Shown here piece after piece: positions 47,710 through 57,219 of a stretch of DNA of 64,000 nucleotides; positions within the stretch are counted from its first letter, which is position 1; each line of letters begins with the position of its first letter. Under the pieces are notes generated by a model. It was not told where the DNA came from. It did no database searches and saw only the letters and a program-made list of their open reading frames with translations. This DNA is from Chiua virens (lineage: Eukaryota; Basidiomycota; Agaricomycetes; Boletales; Boletaceae). The stretch lies in contig JAHNUO010000011.1 in assembly GCA_019787685.1 (NCBI GenBank), forward strand, positions 806,001 through 870,000, in the 5' to 3' direction. The translations under genes were made by a program, and so were the position numbers.

Positions 47710-48594
47710 TGTAGGAGTCAATGACCCCTTGAGGTGATAAACCCGTGTTCCCGCTTTGTTTACAGGATGCCCGGATTGCCCATATTGATTGTCCTACCCG
47801 TCCGTCGTGGTCCCGTGTCCATCTGAGTGGATCCAACCCATATTCGTATGTTTTGTTCTTCGTTCTTACATGTTTTCGCACGAGGTGACCGAATCAGGTT
47901 GCTCAATCGGGATCGCACGACATACACTAATCAACTCTCTTTTTGTCCAAGTTCTATTTTATTTTGTACCTTCTTAGATTTTTTTTAGACGGTTCCGTGT
48001 TATTGACATGTATCCGATTGGTTATAAGGAACGGATAGTCGGGTCGTACAACGTTTTAAAGGTAGTCCATTGATTCACGGATCAAACCTTATCCCATCTT
48101 GACAGAACATTGTTTTCCTTTTCATGGGTCGATCTCCATGAGAGTCGGCTCCGTATATGTATGCCTTCCTTATTTATTTGATACTTTATCCGCTGTAAAA
48201 GTCCCGGGGAATACCTGAGACTATAAAATTTGTGTTCGTAAATAAAAATTTCATCTTTGGATCCCCATTTTCTCTCGCGTTCTAAGTCGCCTCGCCCGTT
48301 TAACTATCTTTTCTATCCGCCCTTACTCATACTCGATCACCGTTGTGCTCGAGTCTCTGCCTTGTCGCTGAACTATCCGACTGTCCGCGTTTCGGCCGGT
48401 TTTGTCGACCTTCGTACGGTTTCACCCGGGAACGCGTCCGGATTGCTTTCAAAGCTCCTGTCAACGCCTTGACACTTCATCTCCAACCTCAGAACCCCTT
48501 GGGACGAGTCATACTCGCACCCATCCCTTTTCTTTCTATCTGACAGTTCTACTAACCCTGTTCCTGTCACACCAGCCTGTTCTTTATTTCTTCA
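47710..48594 (+). mobile_element. solo LTR, 885 bp, target duplication GCGG
   Basis: It begins TGTAGGAGTC and ends TTTCTTCA, flanked by GCGG at 47706-47709 and 48595-48598. A GAGACTATAAAATTTG TATA region lies near 48210-48226. Excision with one GCGG gives an in-frame join (QPARC then SQSAQK). It belongs to the same family as the LTRs at 46545 and 49918 but in the opposite orientation. Confidence 0.8.
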
Positions 48595-49917
48595 GCGGTG
48601 TTCACAGTCAGCACAGAAGCAAACAGGGGTACAACCTGTTTTACCTGCATCGGGGACACATGCCTTAGAGGTGCCTGCGGCAGTCGCTGTGCCTCGCAGA
48701 AAGGGCCATAAAGTGGTCAAGCCAGCCGAGACGGGGCGACCAGAGACATCCGCTGAGTTTGCTTGACATGTTCGCGATCGGTTCATTCTCAGGGGACCGA
48801 GAGATCGAACAGAGGGGGGGAAGGCTAGACCTATTCCAACCCCTGCCACTTCCGAGCAAGCTGATAATTTGGCAGACAAGTCGATGACGACCATTCCTTC
48901 CATCTTTTTGGATGAAGATGGAGTGCTGTCTAAAATCAAGGGTAGATATGAGGAAGACTCATTCTTCCAAATAATACTGGATGCCCCGACGACTTACCGC
49001 AACTTCGAAGTGAAGGATGGTTACATCCACTTGAAGACGAAGGAGCGATGTGCACTTTGCATACCTAATGTCTTGATTGATGGTCGGACGGCTAAGGAAC
49101 GCCTGACTTCGCAAGCACATTCAGTACTCGCACACCTAGGAGCAGCAAAGACACTTGCCTACCTCAGAGACCACTTGTGGTGGAAAGACATGGTTGATGA
49201 CATCCAGAAGTACTGTGACTCATGTCAGACTTGTCAATGGAGTAAGCCATCGAACCAAAAGCCTTACGGTTTGTTGAACCCCTTGAGTGTGCCAATGCGG
49301 CCATGGGAATCAATCGGGATCGACTTTGTTGGGCCACTACCTCTGTCAAAGAATAGAGATGGGGAATACGACTCGATCACAGTGATAATCGACCTCCTTA
49401 CTGCAATGGTCCACCTGGTGCCCAGCCGGATCACCTATACCGCTCGAGAAATTGCAGAACTTGTATTTGACAAAGTCTACAAATTGCATGGCCTACCGAA
49501 GGCAATCGTAAGCGATCGCGATGTGCTGTTCACCAGTCTGTTCTGGACACACCTGAACAAATTAATTGGAGTAGAGCAGCACATGTCTAGCATGTATCAC
49601 CTGCAATCGGATGGGTCGACTGAGCGCGCTAACCGAACTATTGGCCAGATGCTCAGATCTTGCATTGGCCCCAACCAAAAGGATTGGGTAGCTCGACTTC
49701 CTGCAGTTGAATTCGCGATCAATTCAGCGCGATCAGATATGACTGGGTTCTCACCTTTCTTTCTAAATGCAGGACGTGTTCCTAGGACCTTTATCTGGAA
49801 TGACGCTGCTAATGACGAATATCCAAGCGTCAGGGCATTTGTGCAGCGCATGAAGAACACAGTTATGGCTGCACATGATGCCATTCTTGAAGCGAGAGTC
49901 AAACAGACTTGTGGCGC

Positions 49918-50621
49918 TGTAGAAAAGTAATAATAGGTGATAAGAAGAAAGGTGGGGTGATAGGTTCGTCCCAAGGGGGGTTATGTTTGAAGGGATGATG
50001 GATTCAGGTTTGTCTAAGAGTCCTAGAGGCTGCTGGACAATCCGGAATGAAAAGCGGTCGATGTAAAAGTATCTGGGTGGAGGCGAGGCGATGAGAGTAT
50101 TGATTCGAGTAGATGAGACGCCAAGGAACGATAGGACGAGGTAAAAGAGAAACTATCCAGCTCACTCACACACGGGAGAGTAAACAGGAGATCTCCTGAA
50201 CACAGAAAGACAATATTTTTGTGTTAGAAACATGGTTTTATAGTCCTGGGCATAACCCAGGACTGTTAAGGTAATCCGACCCTAAGTAAGTGTACAGGAT
50301 TGACATAGGGTGAGTATGGAAAGAAGGGGTGTCAAACCTTGTAGATGACAAAGAAAGGAAAGGTGTTAGGATAGTAATGACCTTAATAAGGCCAAATCGA
50401 GTAGAACAAGTCAAATCGGATGAAGCGGAATACGTATGAAAGAACCGGATTGGATCGCATTGACTCGGATTGGACTCGGATTGGATTCGGATGATCTGTA
50501 AACGCTAGGAATGAAACCGGGCTGGCACGAAGTCGATGGCGGATGAGACGGGAGATGATATGACATGATGAAGAGTGAGGAAAATGTATCCTACAACCGT
50601 AGGGAGTATCTAACTCCTACA
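49918..50621 (-). mobile_element. solo LTR, 704 bp, target duplication GCGC
   Basis: It begins TGTAGAAAAG and ends ACTCCTACA, flanked by GCGC at 49914-49917 and 50622-50625. Excision with one GCGC restores the frame downstream of the integrase (VKQTCGA then NRKCRVTPF). The TATA (reverse complement GGACTATAAAACC) is near 50240. Confidence 0.8.
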
Positions 50622-50746
50622 GCGCGAACCGAAAGTGCCGAGTCACGCCATTCGTAGTGGGCGATCTCGCATATACATCGACAAAAAATATGGCTTTGCC
50701 CAAGGGGCATGCATGCAAACTCGTGCCAAAATACATTGGGCCCTAC

Positions 50747-51176
50747 TGAAACAACCTAGAACAACCTAGACTGTTAAAGTGTAGTGGTTGAGTGTAGAGG
50801 GGGTTCAGTCCAGTGAAGAGGCGAAAACTCCAAGAGAACTTTGTTAGAGCTCTCTGGCTATCATTCATGGGGTTTATATACTACATGGAAATCGGAGTTC
50901 TAATCTGAGTATGAACTACGTAGATAAGCATAATATATCCTATTGGATGATAAGGTGTGAATGGATATGAGTCATAGATAAGAGCATAGCCTTGCACTGC
51001 CGATGATGAGTCAGTGATAAGGGAAATGAAAAGATAAGGACATGAGGTGATGGATGCTGTGTTATTGTGGCAGCCAATCGGATATGATCCTTTGGATAGC
51101 CTTGACATGAGGCGTGTATGTTTAGAATCGATTGAAAGTTGGAGTTATGAAGTGAGGAAAAGTTGGTATCGTAACA
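50747..51176 (-). repeat. 3' LTR of element f
   Basis: 430 bp, reading TGTTACGATACC...TTGTTTCA on the minus strand. It contains the last ~55 bases of pol, including its stop codon. Confidence 0.9.
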
Positions 51177-54100
51177 CTATCCCCCTTCTGATGATCAGGC
51201 TCCGAATGATCCGTTTCATAATTGAGACGATGGAGACTATCCTCATCTTCGTGTAGAGTTTTGTCATCATAGGTTCGGAACATAGAGTTAAATTCGGTTT
51301 GTGTGACTTTTAATTTTCTTGGGGCATCTGGATGTGCTTCATGGAAATCAGATATGAGATCTGGCGCATTCTTCAGATTCTTTAGTGGTTCCCAAGTTCT
51401 CTCGTCATCATCATAACCTTTCCAGTGTATGAGATATTCTAAGCGTCGTCCTCTCATTCGGGAATCGACAATATAGTCTGCTTCGAATTCTTCTTCTCGG
51501 TCATCTCCGATTACGACAGGTCGCGGTTTATAAACCGGTTGTTCTGGTAGATGTTCTTTATAGGGTTTAACCTGAGATATGTTTACGACTGGATGTATTC
51601 GCATAGTGTGTGGGAGTCGGAGTTTTAAAGCATTCGGGCCATGCATAGAAATTATGTCATAGGGTCCAATCCATTTATCCGTGAATTTCGGATGTTGTTT
51701 TATTTTTAAGTTTGCTGTAGAGAGCCAGACTTTATCTCCAATTGAGTAGGAAGGGGGTTCTGATCTCGATCTATCTGCAATGTTTTTCATGTTTTCCGCG
51801 GCTTTATCTATATTAGATTTGGTTTGTTCTAGAACTTCGGAGAAATCCGTAATGTAGTTCTGAGCAGCCGGGTTTTTCATAGATTGTGGCATAATTCCCA
51901 TTCTGGGGACGTAGGAACGTGTTATTTCGAATGGTGAGAATTTGGTGGCAGTATGTTTCTTGCTGTTGTATGAGAATTGTGCGAGAGGGAGCCAATCGAC
52001 CCATGTGTTATCTTTCTCAGCACAGAACATGCGAAGGTATTGCTGCACTTCTCGGTTCATTCGTTCCGTTTGTCCATCTGTTTGTGGGTGATGTGCGGTG
52101 CTTAGTTTAGGTGTTATTTTTAACCCTGAGCATATATCTTTCATAAGTTGGGAAGCGAATTGTGGTCCTCTGTCCGAGATAATGGTTTTAGGGAGGCCAT
52201 GATGTTTCCATATGTGTGAGAGATATAGTTTGGCGAGGTCCATAGATGTGCACGTTTTGTGGCAGGGTATGAATTCGACTTCTTTGGAAAATCGATCCAC
52301 AACCGTGAGAATGGAATCATAGGAGTGTGAAAGTGGGAGATCCGTGATGAAATCTGCTGAGATATCTTCCCATGGTAATGACGGTGTTTCTAAGGGTTGT
52401 AGGAGTCCTGCTGTTTTCTGATTAGAACCCTTGAATCGTGCGCATCTTTCACAGTGTGAGACATAATTTTTGACTTCTTCATTCATTCGAGGCCAAATAT
52501 AGGTTCGTGATAGAAGTTCTAAAGTTTTGTCATAACCGGGGTGTCCTGCTTCTGGTGTGTCATGAAACATGGTTATTGATTTGGTGCGTAGTGCTTCCGG
52601 AATGAAGATTCTATCCCCCTTCCTAAGGAAGGCGTCCTCGACTTTATATCCGATTGAGGTGAGGTGTTTCATGGCATTAGGTGATAGTTTCATGGTTTCA
52701 TGTTGTACGTCAGATAGAAATTGATCACCGTTGTATAGGAGAGTGACGGCTGATCTGATCTTAGATGGGTCCATGAGTAGGATTCCTTTGTTATCATCTT
52801 CGATTCCGATCATGTGATCTTCTCTTCTGCTTAGTGCGTCTGCTTTTCCCATAGTGACTCCAGCCTTGTGGTGCCAAGTGAAGTTAAAGCGTGAGAGATA
52901 TTGCGCCCATCTCGCTTGTCTTCGGTTAAGGTCTTGGCGTGTCATGAACCACGTAAGGTTCTGGTGGTCATTCCATATTTCAAATTCATGTTTTGCACCC
53001 TCAAGATAGTGGCGCCATAGTTCTAGAGAGCGGATAACCGAGAGCATTTCTTTGTCGGCTATTGGGTAATTCCGTTCTTCTGGTGTCATAGAGTGGCTGT
53101 TGTAAGCGACGGGGTGCCAAAGTTCTTCTTTTTCTAAAGATAGAACTGCTCCTGTGGCGAAATCCGATGAATCGCATTCTAAGCGATATTTGGCATTCTG
53201 ATCCGGATAAGCAAGGATAGGGGCTGTCGTAAAAGCCTTCTTAAGCATGGTGAATGCTTCGTCACAAGCGAAGGTCCATTCAAATTTCTGATCCTTTTTA
53301 GTAAGATCGTGTAAAGGTCGTGCTATTTTTCCATAATCTTTAATGAATCTGCGATAGAAGTTGGCAAGTCCGAGGAAGCTTCTGATGTGTTTGACTGAGG
53401 TGGGAGTTGGCCATTCGGCTACTGCTTTGGTTTTTTCGTTATCCATTTTAATTCCATCAGTTCCCATGATCATTCCGAGGAAGTCCACTTCTTTTACGCG
53501 GAAGAAGCATTTTTCTGGTTTTACGTATAGATCGTTTTCTTCGAGGCGTTTAAGCACTTCGAGTACGATTTTGTCATGAGTTTCATAGTCATCGGTGTCT
53601 GTAAAGATCATAAGGTCATCGATGTAAACGACGACGACGCCATTCATATCGGCAAAGATTTCGTTCATCATAGTTTGAAACGTTGCTGGTGAGTTACATA
53701 ATCCGAAGTACATGACGATGGGTTCGAAAGACCCGCGGTGACAGACAAATGCTGCTTTCCATTCGTCGCCTTCTTTGATGCGTACGTTATTGTATCCCCA
53801 TCGGAGATCCATTTTCGTGAAAAGTTTAGCGTCTTTTAATTTATCCACGAGCTGCGAAATGAGCGGCAAGGGGTAGTTATTTTTACTGGTGTGTTCGTTT
53901 AGATATCGGTAATCCTGGACCATGCGCTTCTTTCCATCTTTCTTTGGGACGAAGAAGACCGGAGATGTCTGTTCGGATTTAGAGGGTCTGATGTAACCTT
54001 TCTTTAATTGGTCGTCAATGAATGCGGAAACCTCCTCTTGTTCTGTGACAGAGAGGGGTATTAAGCGACCCTTCTTTGGAACGAAAGACTCTTTTAGGTC

Positions 54101-54979
54101 AATGCTATGGTCCCATGGTTTGCGTAATGGTATCCTTTCGGATTCCGTTTTTCCAAATACTTTAGCATATTTCATATATTCTCGTGGGACCATCTCTTCA
54201 AGAGTGCGTTCCTTAGGAGGAGGAGGTGGAGTTTCCATGTTTGCGGTAAAAATACGAGATTCCGCGATAGAGTTTGCATATTTAAGTTCTTCTGCAATAA
54301 TGGAATCCAAGAAATCGTCTTCCTCTTGGGAATGACATGTTTCGGGACATCTCCTCATCACGACCGTTCCTGTGGACCAATCAATATGTGGGTTGTGGTG
54401 CTTTAACCAAGTGTATCCGAGGATAAGATCGTTCTTTCCAAGGTTGGTAACTTCGGCAACCATTATTTCCCTGTGTCCTTTGTAATCAACCAGGATTTGG
54501 GTGGCGTGTGTGATAGAACCCGCTTGATTTTTGGTTCCGTCAACATTGAAGACTTGTATTGGGTGTGGAAGCGCATATGTGGGAATTTTATGCTTAGTGA
54601 CGTAATCCTCGTGTATGAAGATCGCATTAGCTCCACTGTCAAGAAGCGCTCTTGCTCCAACATAACCAATTTGGTTTACTGGGGATACCAAAATTGGTAA
54701 AATAATTTCTTTTTCTACCGATGTAGATCTAATGAAAGACCCATCGGGGATTTGTTTTGGGACAGAATTAAGCACGGAACTATCGTGTCCGCCGCGCTCC
54801 GCAGAGACGCTGTCAACGCTTTCGTTTTCTGTTGTTTTTGGTGATTTAGGTAGTTTATCCTCTTGCCAGGGAGGTATTTCGGAATAATTAAAGTCGAATT
54901 TCAGAGAAATAGAGTTTTCATATTCTTTAGGGAGGGTGGTGCGAACGTGAGATCCCAGTTTACTCAGTTCGCCTTGCCT
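51122..54979 (-). CDS. pol: element f Pol: protease, RT, RNase H, integrase, chromodomain (~1285 aa after frameshift)
   Basis: This frame lies -1 relative to gag and overlaps its end, entered at the slippery site 54979-54985. It has no useful ATG of its own (the first start-like codon is GTG at 54775). The protease DSGAN is at ~54640, RT VVVYIDDLMIF at ~53620, and RNase H (DSSDFATGAVL) at ~53150. The integrase zinc finger is at ~52430-52550. The DDE core has Asp near 52360, ISDRGPQF near 52180 and Glu in TERMNR near 52050. The C-terminal chromodomain (ADYIVDSRMRGRRLEYLIHW, KGYDDDERTWEP) is at ~51380-51490. All catalytic residues are present and the frame is uninterrupted, ending inside the 3' LTR. 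Chromodomains of chromoviruses bind modified histones and steer integration to heterochromatin. Confidence 0.9.
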   Translation of the reverse strand, partial: RQGELSKLGSHVRTTLPKEYENSISLKFDFNYSEIPPWQEDKLPKSPKTTENESVDSVSAERGGHDSSVLNSVPKQIPDGSFIRSTSVEKEIILPILVSPVNQIGYVGARALLDSGANAIFIHEDYVTKHKIPTYALPHPIQVFNVDGTKNQAGSITHATQILVDYKGHREIMVAEVTNLGKNDLILGYTWLKHHNPHIDWSTGTVVMRRCPETCHSQEEDDFLDSIIAEELKYANSIAESRIFTANMETPPPPPKERTLEEMVPREYMKYAKVFGKTESERIPLRKPWDHSIDLKESFVPKKGRLIPLSVTEQEEVSAFIDDQLKKGYIRPSKSEQTSPVFFVPKKDGKKRMVQDYRYLNEHTSKNNYPLPLISQLVDKLKDAKLFTKMDLRWGYNNVRIKEGDEWKAAFVCHRGSFEPIVMYFGLCNSPATFQTMMNEIFADMNGVVVVYIDDLMIFTDTDDYETHDKIVLEVLKRLEENDLYVKPEKCFFRVKEVDFLGMIMGTDGIKMDNEKTKAVAEWPTPTSVKHIRSFLGLANFYRRFIKDYGKIARPLHDLTKKDQKFEWTFACDEAFTMLKKAFTTAPILAYPDQNAKYRLECDSSDFATGAVLSLEKEELWHPVAYNSHSMTPEERNYPIADKEMLSVIRSLELWRHYLEGAKHEFEIWNDHQNLTWFMTRQDLNRRQARWAQYLSRFNFTWHHKAGVTMGKADALSRREDHMIGIEDDNKGILLMDPSKIRSAVTLLYNGDQFLSDVQHETMKLSPNAMKHLTSIGYKVEDAFLRKGDRIFIPEALRTKSITMFHDTPEAGHPGYDKTLELLSRTYIWPRMNEEVKNYVSHCERCARFKGSNQKTAGLLQPLETPSLPWEDISADFITDLPLSHSYDSILTVVDRFSKEVEFIPCHKTCTSMDLAKLYLSHIWKHHGLPKTIISDRGPQFASQLMKDICSGLKITPKLSTAHHPQTDGQTERMNREVQQYLRMFCAEKDNTWVDWLPLAQFSYNSKKHTATKFSPFEITRSYVPRMGIMPQSMKNPAAQNYITDFSEVLEQTKSNIDKAAENMKNIADRSRSEPPSYSIGDKVWLSTANLKIKQHPKFTDKWIGPYDIISMHGPNALKLRLPHTMRIHPVVNISQVKPYKEHLPEQPVYKPRPVVIGDDREEEFEADYIVDSRMRGRRLEYLIHWKGYDDDERTWEPLKNLKNAPDLISDFHEAHPDAPRKLKVTQTEFNSMFRTYDDKTLHEDEDSLHRLNYETDHSEPDHQKGDSVTIPTFPHFITPTFNRF
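51177..51190 (-). promoter_or_regulatory. polypurine tract of element f
   Basis: On the minus strand AGAAGGGGGATAG lies directly before the TG of the 3' LTR, the expected place for the plus-strand primer. Confidence 0.6.
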
Positions 54980-56145
54980 TTTCCCTTTCCGTTCTTGTTT
55001 TCGTACATATCAAAATAGTATGCTTGAACTTCTTCTGGAGACATCCCTCGGATGGCAGCAAAGGGATCCTTAGCCGGTACAGATGGAGAAGTGGTGGAAG
55101 TAGAAGATATTGTCTTCTTTTCTTCCTTGTTTGTCGAGCGGACTTTGCGCGAACATTGCGTCTTATGAGATCCGCCGTACCACTTGCATTCACTGCACTG
55201 GTTTTTGGGTTTGGTGCAATCGTTGGTTCTATGACCTGCACCGCCGCAGTTGTAGCATTTGTTGTTGGGCCTCTTTTGTCCTAATGCTCTGACTTCTTTT
55301 CCTGTGAACCAGCCATCTTCGTCTCTTTCGGCGTAAGTGGCTTGACCAATGTCCATAGCATTGGGATCCTTATACTTTTTATAGCGGTCTGGTCGCACGT
55401 AGTTTAGTGCTTCCATGGCATTCCCTGCTGTTCGGATCCAGGAAAGGTATGTGATGACCGCGTGATCACGATCAGGTTCGTATTCGGCATGTTTGGGGTC
55501 CGTGTACATGGCGTGGAAGGGATCTACCCTGTGTCCGTCACGGAAGATTTGATAGATGATGGAATGGGCAGTGTTTGCCTCAAGGAGTCTTATCGCATGG
55601 GTAGGGTCGATGTGTGCTTGTAGCCACAGGGCTTCCCATTGGACGATATAGTCTTCTACTCTCATCGTTCCTTGTTTTAGATTTTCCAATTGGGATCTAG
55701 CCCAATCGACCTTGTTGTTTTGTCGGAACATCCCTTCGATGTCCTGTACTAACGTTGCCCATGTAAGAGCGGAGCCTTTAGCTAAGCGCGTTTCTGCGAA
55801 TTGCGCGGCTTTCTTTCCTTTTAACCGTGAGAGTACAGCTTGTACGGCTCTGTATGAGCCTTTGGGAATGGCGAGGTTGTTCACTTCGAGCCATCCTTTC
55901 ATCTTGGCCCACCATTCTTCGAATTTGGCCATTTCTCCGTCGTATGACCCTGGGTCTGCGAAGATTTCGACTTTAGAGGATGAGGCCGCAGCCTGTGGGG
56001 GTATTACGGGTAGAGCATTGAGTTGCCCTTCTAGGGCAGTGATTAGGGTTGCCTGTTCTGCTACGAGGAGGAATGCGGCTTGTAGTCGATCTCCATTTGT
56101 GCGAGAAGTGTCGTTCAAGATTCCGAGTGCGGTGTGGTAATCCAT
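54964..56145 (-). CDS. gag: element f Gag with CCHC zinc knuckle, 393 aa
   Basis: The ATG at 56145 (MDYHTALGIL) comes two bases after the stop of ORF2. A helical N-terminus with a coiled-coil-like segment is followed by the retrotransposon capsid domain (FEEWWAKMKGWLEVN, then VEDYIVQWEALWLQAHID). The zinc knuckle CYNCGGAGHRTNDC is at ~55230-55262, with a second Cys/His cluster (CSECKWYGGSHKTQC) just after it. The Lys/Gly-rich end contains the frameshift site. Length and layout are typical for chromovirus Gag. Confidence 0.85.
   Translation of the reverse strand: MDYHTALGILNDTSRTNGDRLQAAFLLVAEQATLITALEGQLNALPVIPPQAAASSSKVEIFADPGSYDGEMAKFEEWWAKMKGWLEVNNLAIPKGSYRAVQAVLSRLKGKKAAQFAETRLAKGSALTWATLVQDIEGMFRQNNKVDWARSQLENLKQGTMRVEDYIVQWEALWLQAHIDPTHAIRLLEANTAHSIIYQIFRDGHRVDPFHAMYTDPKHAEYEPDRDHAVITYLSWIRTAGNAMEALNYVRPDRYKKYKDPNAMDIGQATYAERDEDGWFTGKEVRALGQKRPNNKCYNCGGAGHRTNDCTKPKNQCSECKWYGGSHKTQCSRKVRSTNKEEKKTISSTSTTSPSVPAKDPFAAIRGMSPEEVQAYYFDMYENKNGKGKGKAN
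54979..54985 (-). promoter_or_regulatory. -1 ribosomal frameshift heptamer G GGA AAA
   Basis: In the gag frame the codons read AAG GGA AAA GGC, giving the canonical X XXY YYZ phase. A slip here enters the open pol frame. The gag stop follows after four more codons (54964-54966). Confidence 0.75.
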
Positions 56146-56147
56146 TC

Positions 56148-56417
56148 TTAGTTGTTGGATTCGTTATCCCAGTCACCTGCGTTTACTGGAGCGTTCCAAG
56201 GACCAGCGGTGTTGTTGATAACAGGGGGTGCTTGGTATTGGTACTCCTGTTGCTCGTAGGGGGCGTAAAGAGCAAAGATCACTGTGTATTCGTTAAACTG
56301 GATTCTGAAGTTCAAAGACCTTTGGTAATCGATTAGGTTCTTTGCTACTTGGTAAAAGATGAAGAGGATTGTGAGGAAGATTACAAAGATTGCTGCAAAT
56401 ATGAAGTAAGCTAGCAT
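56148..56417 (-). CDS. element f ORF2: small membrane protein, 89 aa
   Basis: Its ATG (56415-56417) directly abuts the TAG of ORF1 (sequence TAGATG), and its TAA (56148-56150) lies two bases before the gag ATG. Residues 2-27 are strongly hydrophobic (LAYFIFAAIFVIFLTILFIF). They are followed by a polar tail rich in Tyr, Gln and Asn. It would be a single-pass membrane protein with a short N-terminus. Such an ORF between leader and gag is not part of the usual Ty3/gypsy plan. It is not like a known envelope protein in size. Function unknown. Confidence 0.65.
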   Translation of the reverse strand: MLAYFIFAAIFVIFLTILFIFYQVAKNLIDYQRSLNFRIQFNEYTVIFALYAPYEQQEYQYQAPPVINNTAGPWNAPVNAGDWDNESNN

Positions 56418-57125
56418 CTATTGGATGTATCTTTCAGGGAGTCTGAGTGTGTTTCGAGGCCTAAGGTAAGGGTACTCGAAATTATCGTATTGGGAATAGG
56501 GACGAATGCGAGTGGGCACTCTGGTAGCCTTGTATCGTCTTAGGATTCTCTTTCTCTCGAGATCCGTCCTAGCGTTCCTTCTCTCAATTTCTCTGGGTGG
56601 GAGCCAATCGTTCGGGTCTCCTAAGCTTTCCTCCGATGGTTCTCTCAAAGGAGCTGGTGGGAAAGGTGATGGTTCTCTTTTGGGAATAGGAGCGGGAAAG
56701 TATTCGCGCTTCACTTCAACTTCCTCGGTTGGATACCTAAGTGCCGGGCTGTCGGACCGGGTTGACTCTCGTTCACTAGAGTAGTCTGGTAAGGGAGTAG
56801 TTTCCCCAATAAAGTGGCCTAGTAAGGCGTGGAAGATTTCGGTGTCGGTACGGTCTTCGGGATCAAGGTCTTCGAGAGCGACGACTTCTGCGAGATAAGC
56901 TGCGTCGAAGACGTAGGGTTCGTCGACGAGGTCAGGGTAAGCCTCTGATGCTGCTGCGATGGCAGAGAGGGGTAAGTTCGACACTGATTGGGCAGGTCAG
57001 TTAAGATCTCCTTTCTGGTCAAGGGGGTGCGCTATCTGCTTCTGCGATTGCTAGACCTTGAGTCTTTTGCAATTCGGCTTATTGGTAGCAAATGTTCCAA
57101 CTACTTTTCAAACTTGGGACTTACT
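56418..57125 (-). CDS. element f ORF1: 188-aa protein whose start codon is made by splicing
   Basis: The frame is open from 56983 to 56418 without any ATG. A leader intron, 56984-57124 (donor GTAAGT, CTGAC branch-like motif, CAG acceptor, 141 nt), joins an exon ending in A (57125) to TG at 56983-56982. This produces ATG TCG in the right frame (MSNLPLSAI). The protein has an acidic N-terminus (DLVDEPYVFDAAYLAEVVALE), a Ser/Pro/Glu-rich middle and a basic Arg/Tyr-rich C-terminus (KRILRRYKATRVPTRIRPYS). Its stop is fused to the ORF2 start. I do not recognise the family; a nucleic-acid-binding role for the basic tail is inference. Confidence 0.65.
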
Positions 57126-57206
57126 TGGGCCCGGTTGTGTTATTTTGTAGTAGGGGCTACGACGAGGTTGTGACTTGACAGTAGTCGATCAACGGCGAAG
57201 ATAAAC

Positions 57207-57217
57207 AACAAAGTTCT
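57207..57217 (-). promoter_or_regulatory. self-priming primer-binding site of element f
   Basis: On the minus strand AGAACTTTGTT lies two bases after the 5' LTR. It is perfectly complementary over 11 nt to AACAAAGTTCT inside the LTR (57308-57318), which starts 35 bases downstream of the TATA box (TATATAAA, 57346-57353) where transcription should begin. This is the arrangement of Tf1/sushi self-primed elements. Confidence 0.75.
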
Positions 57218-57219
57218 AG

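Noticed and set aside
50881..51108. 75-aa minus-strand frame, repeated identically at 57354-57581
   Set aside because: It lies wholly within the LTRs and is duplicated only because the LTRs are identical.
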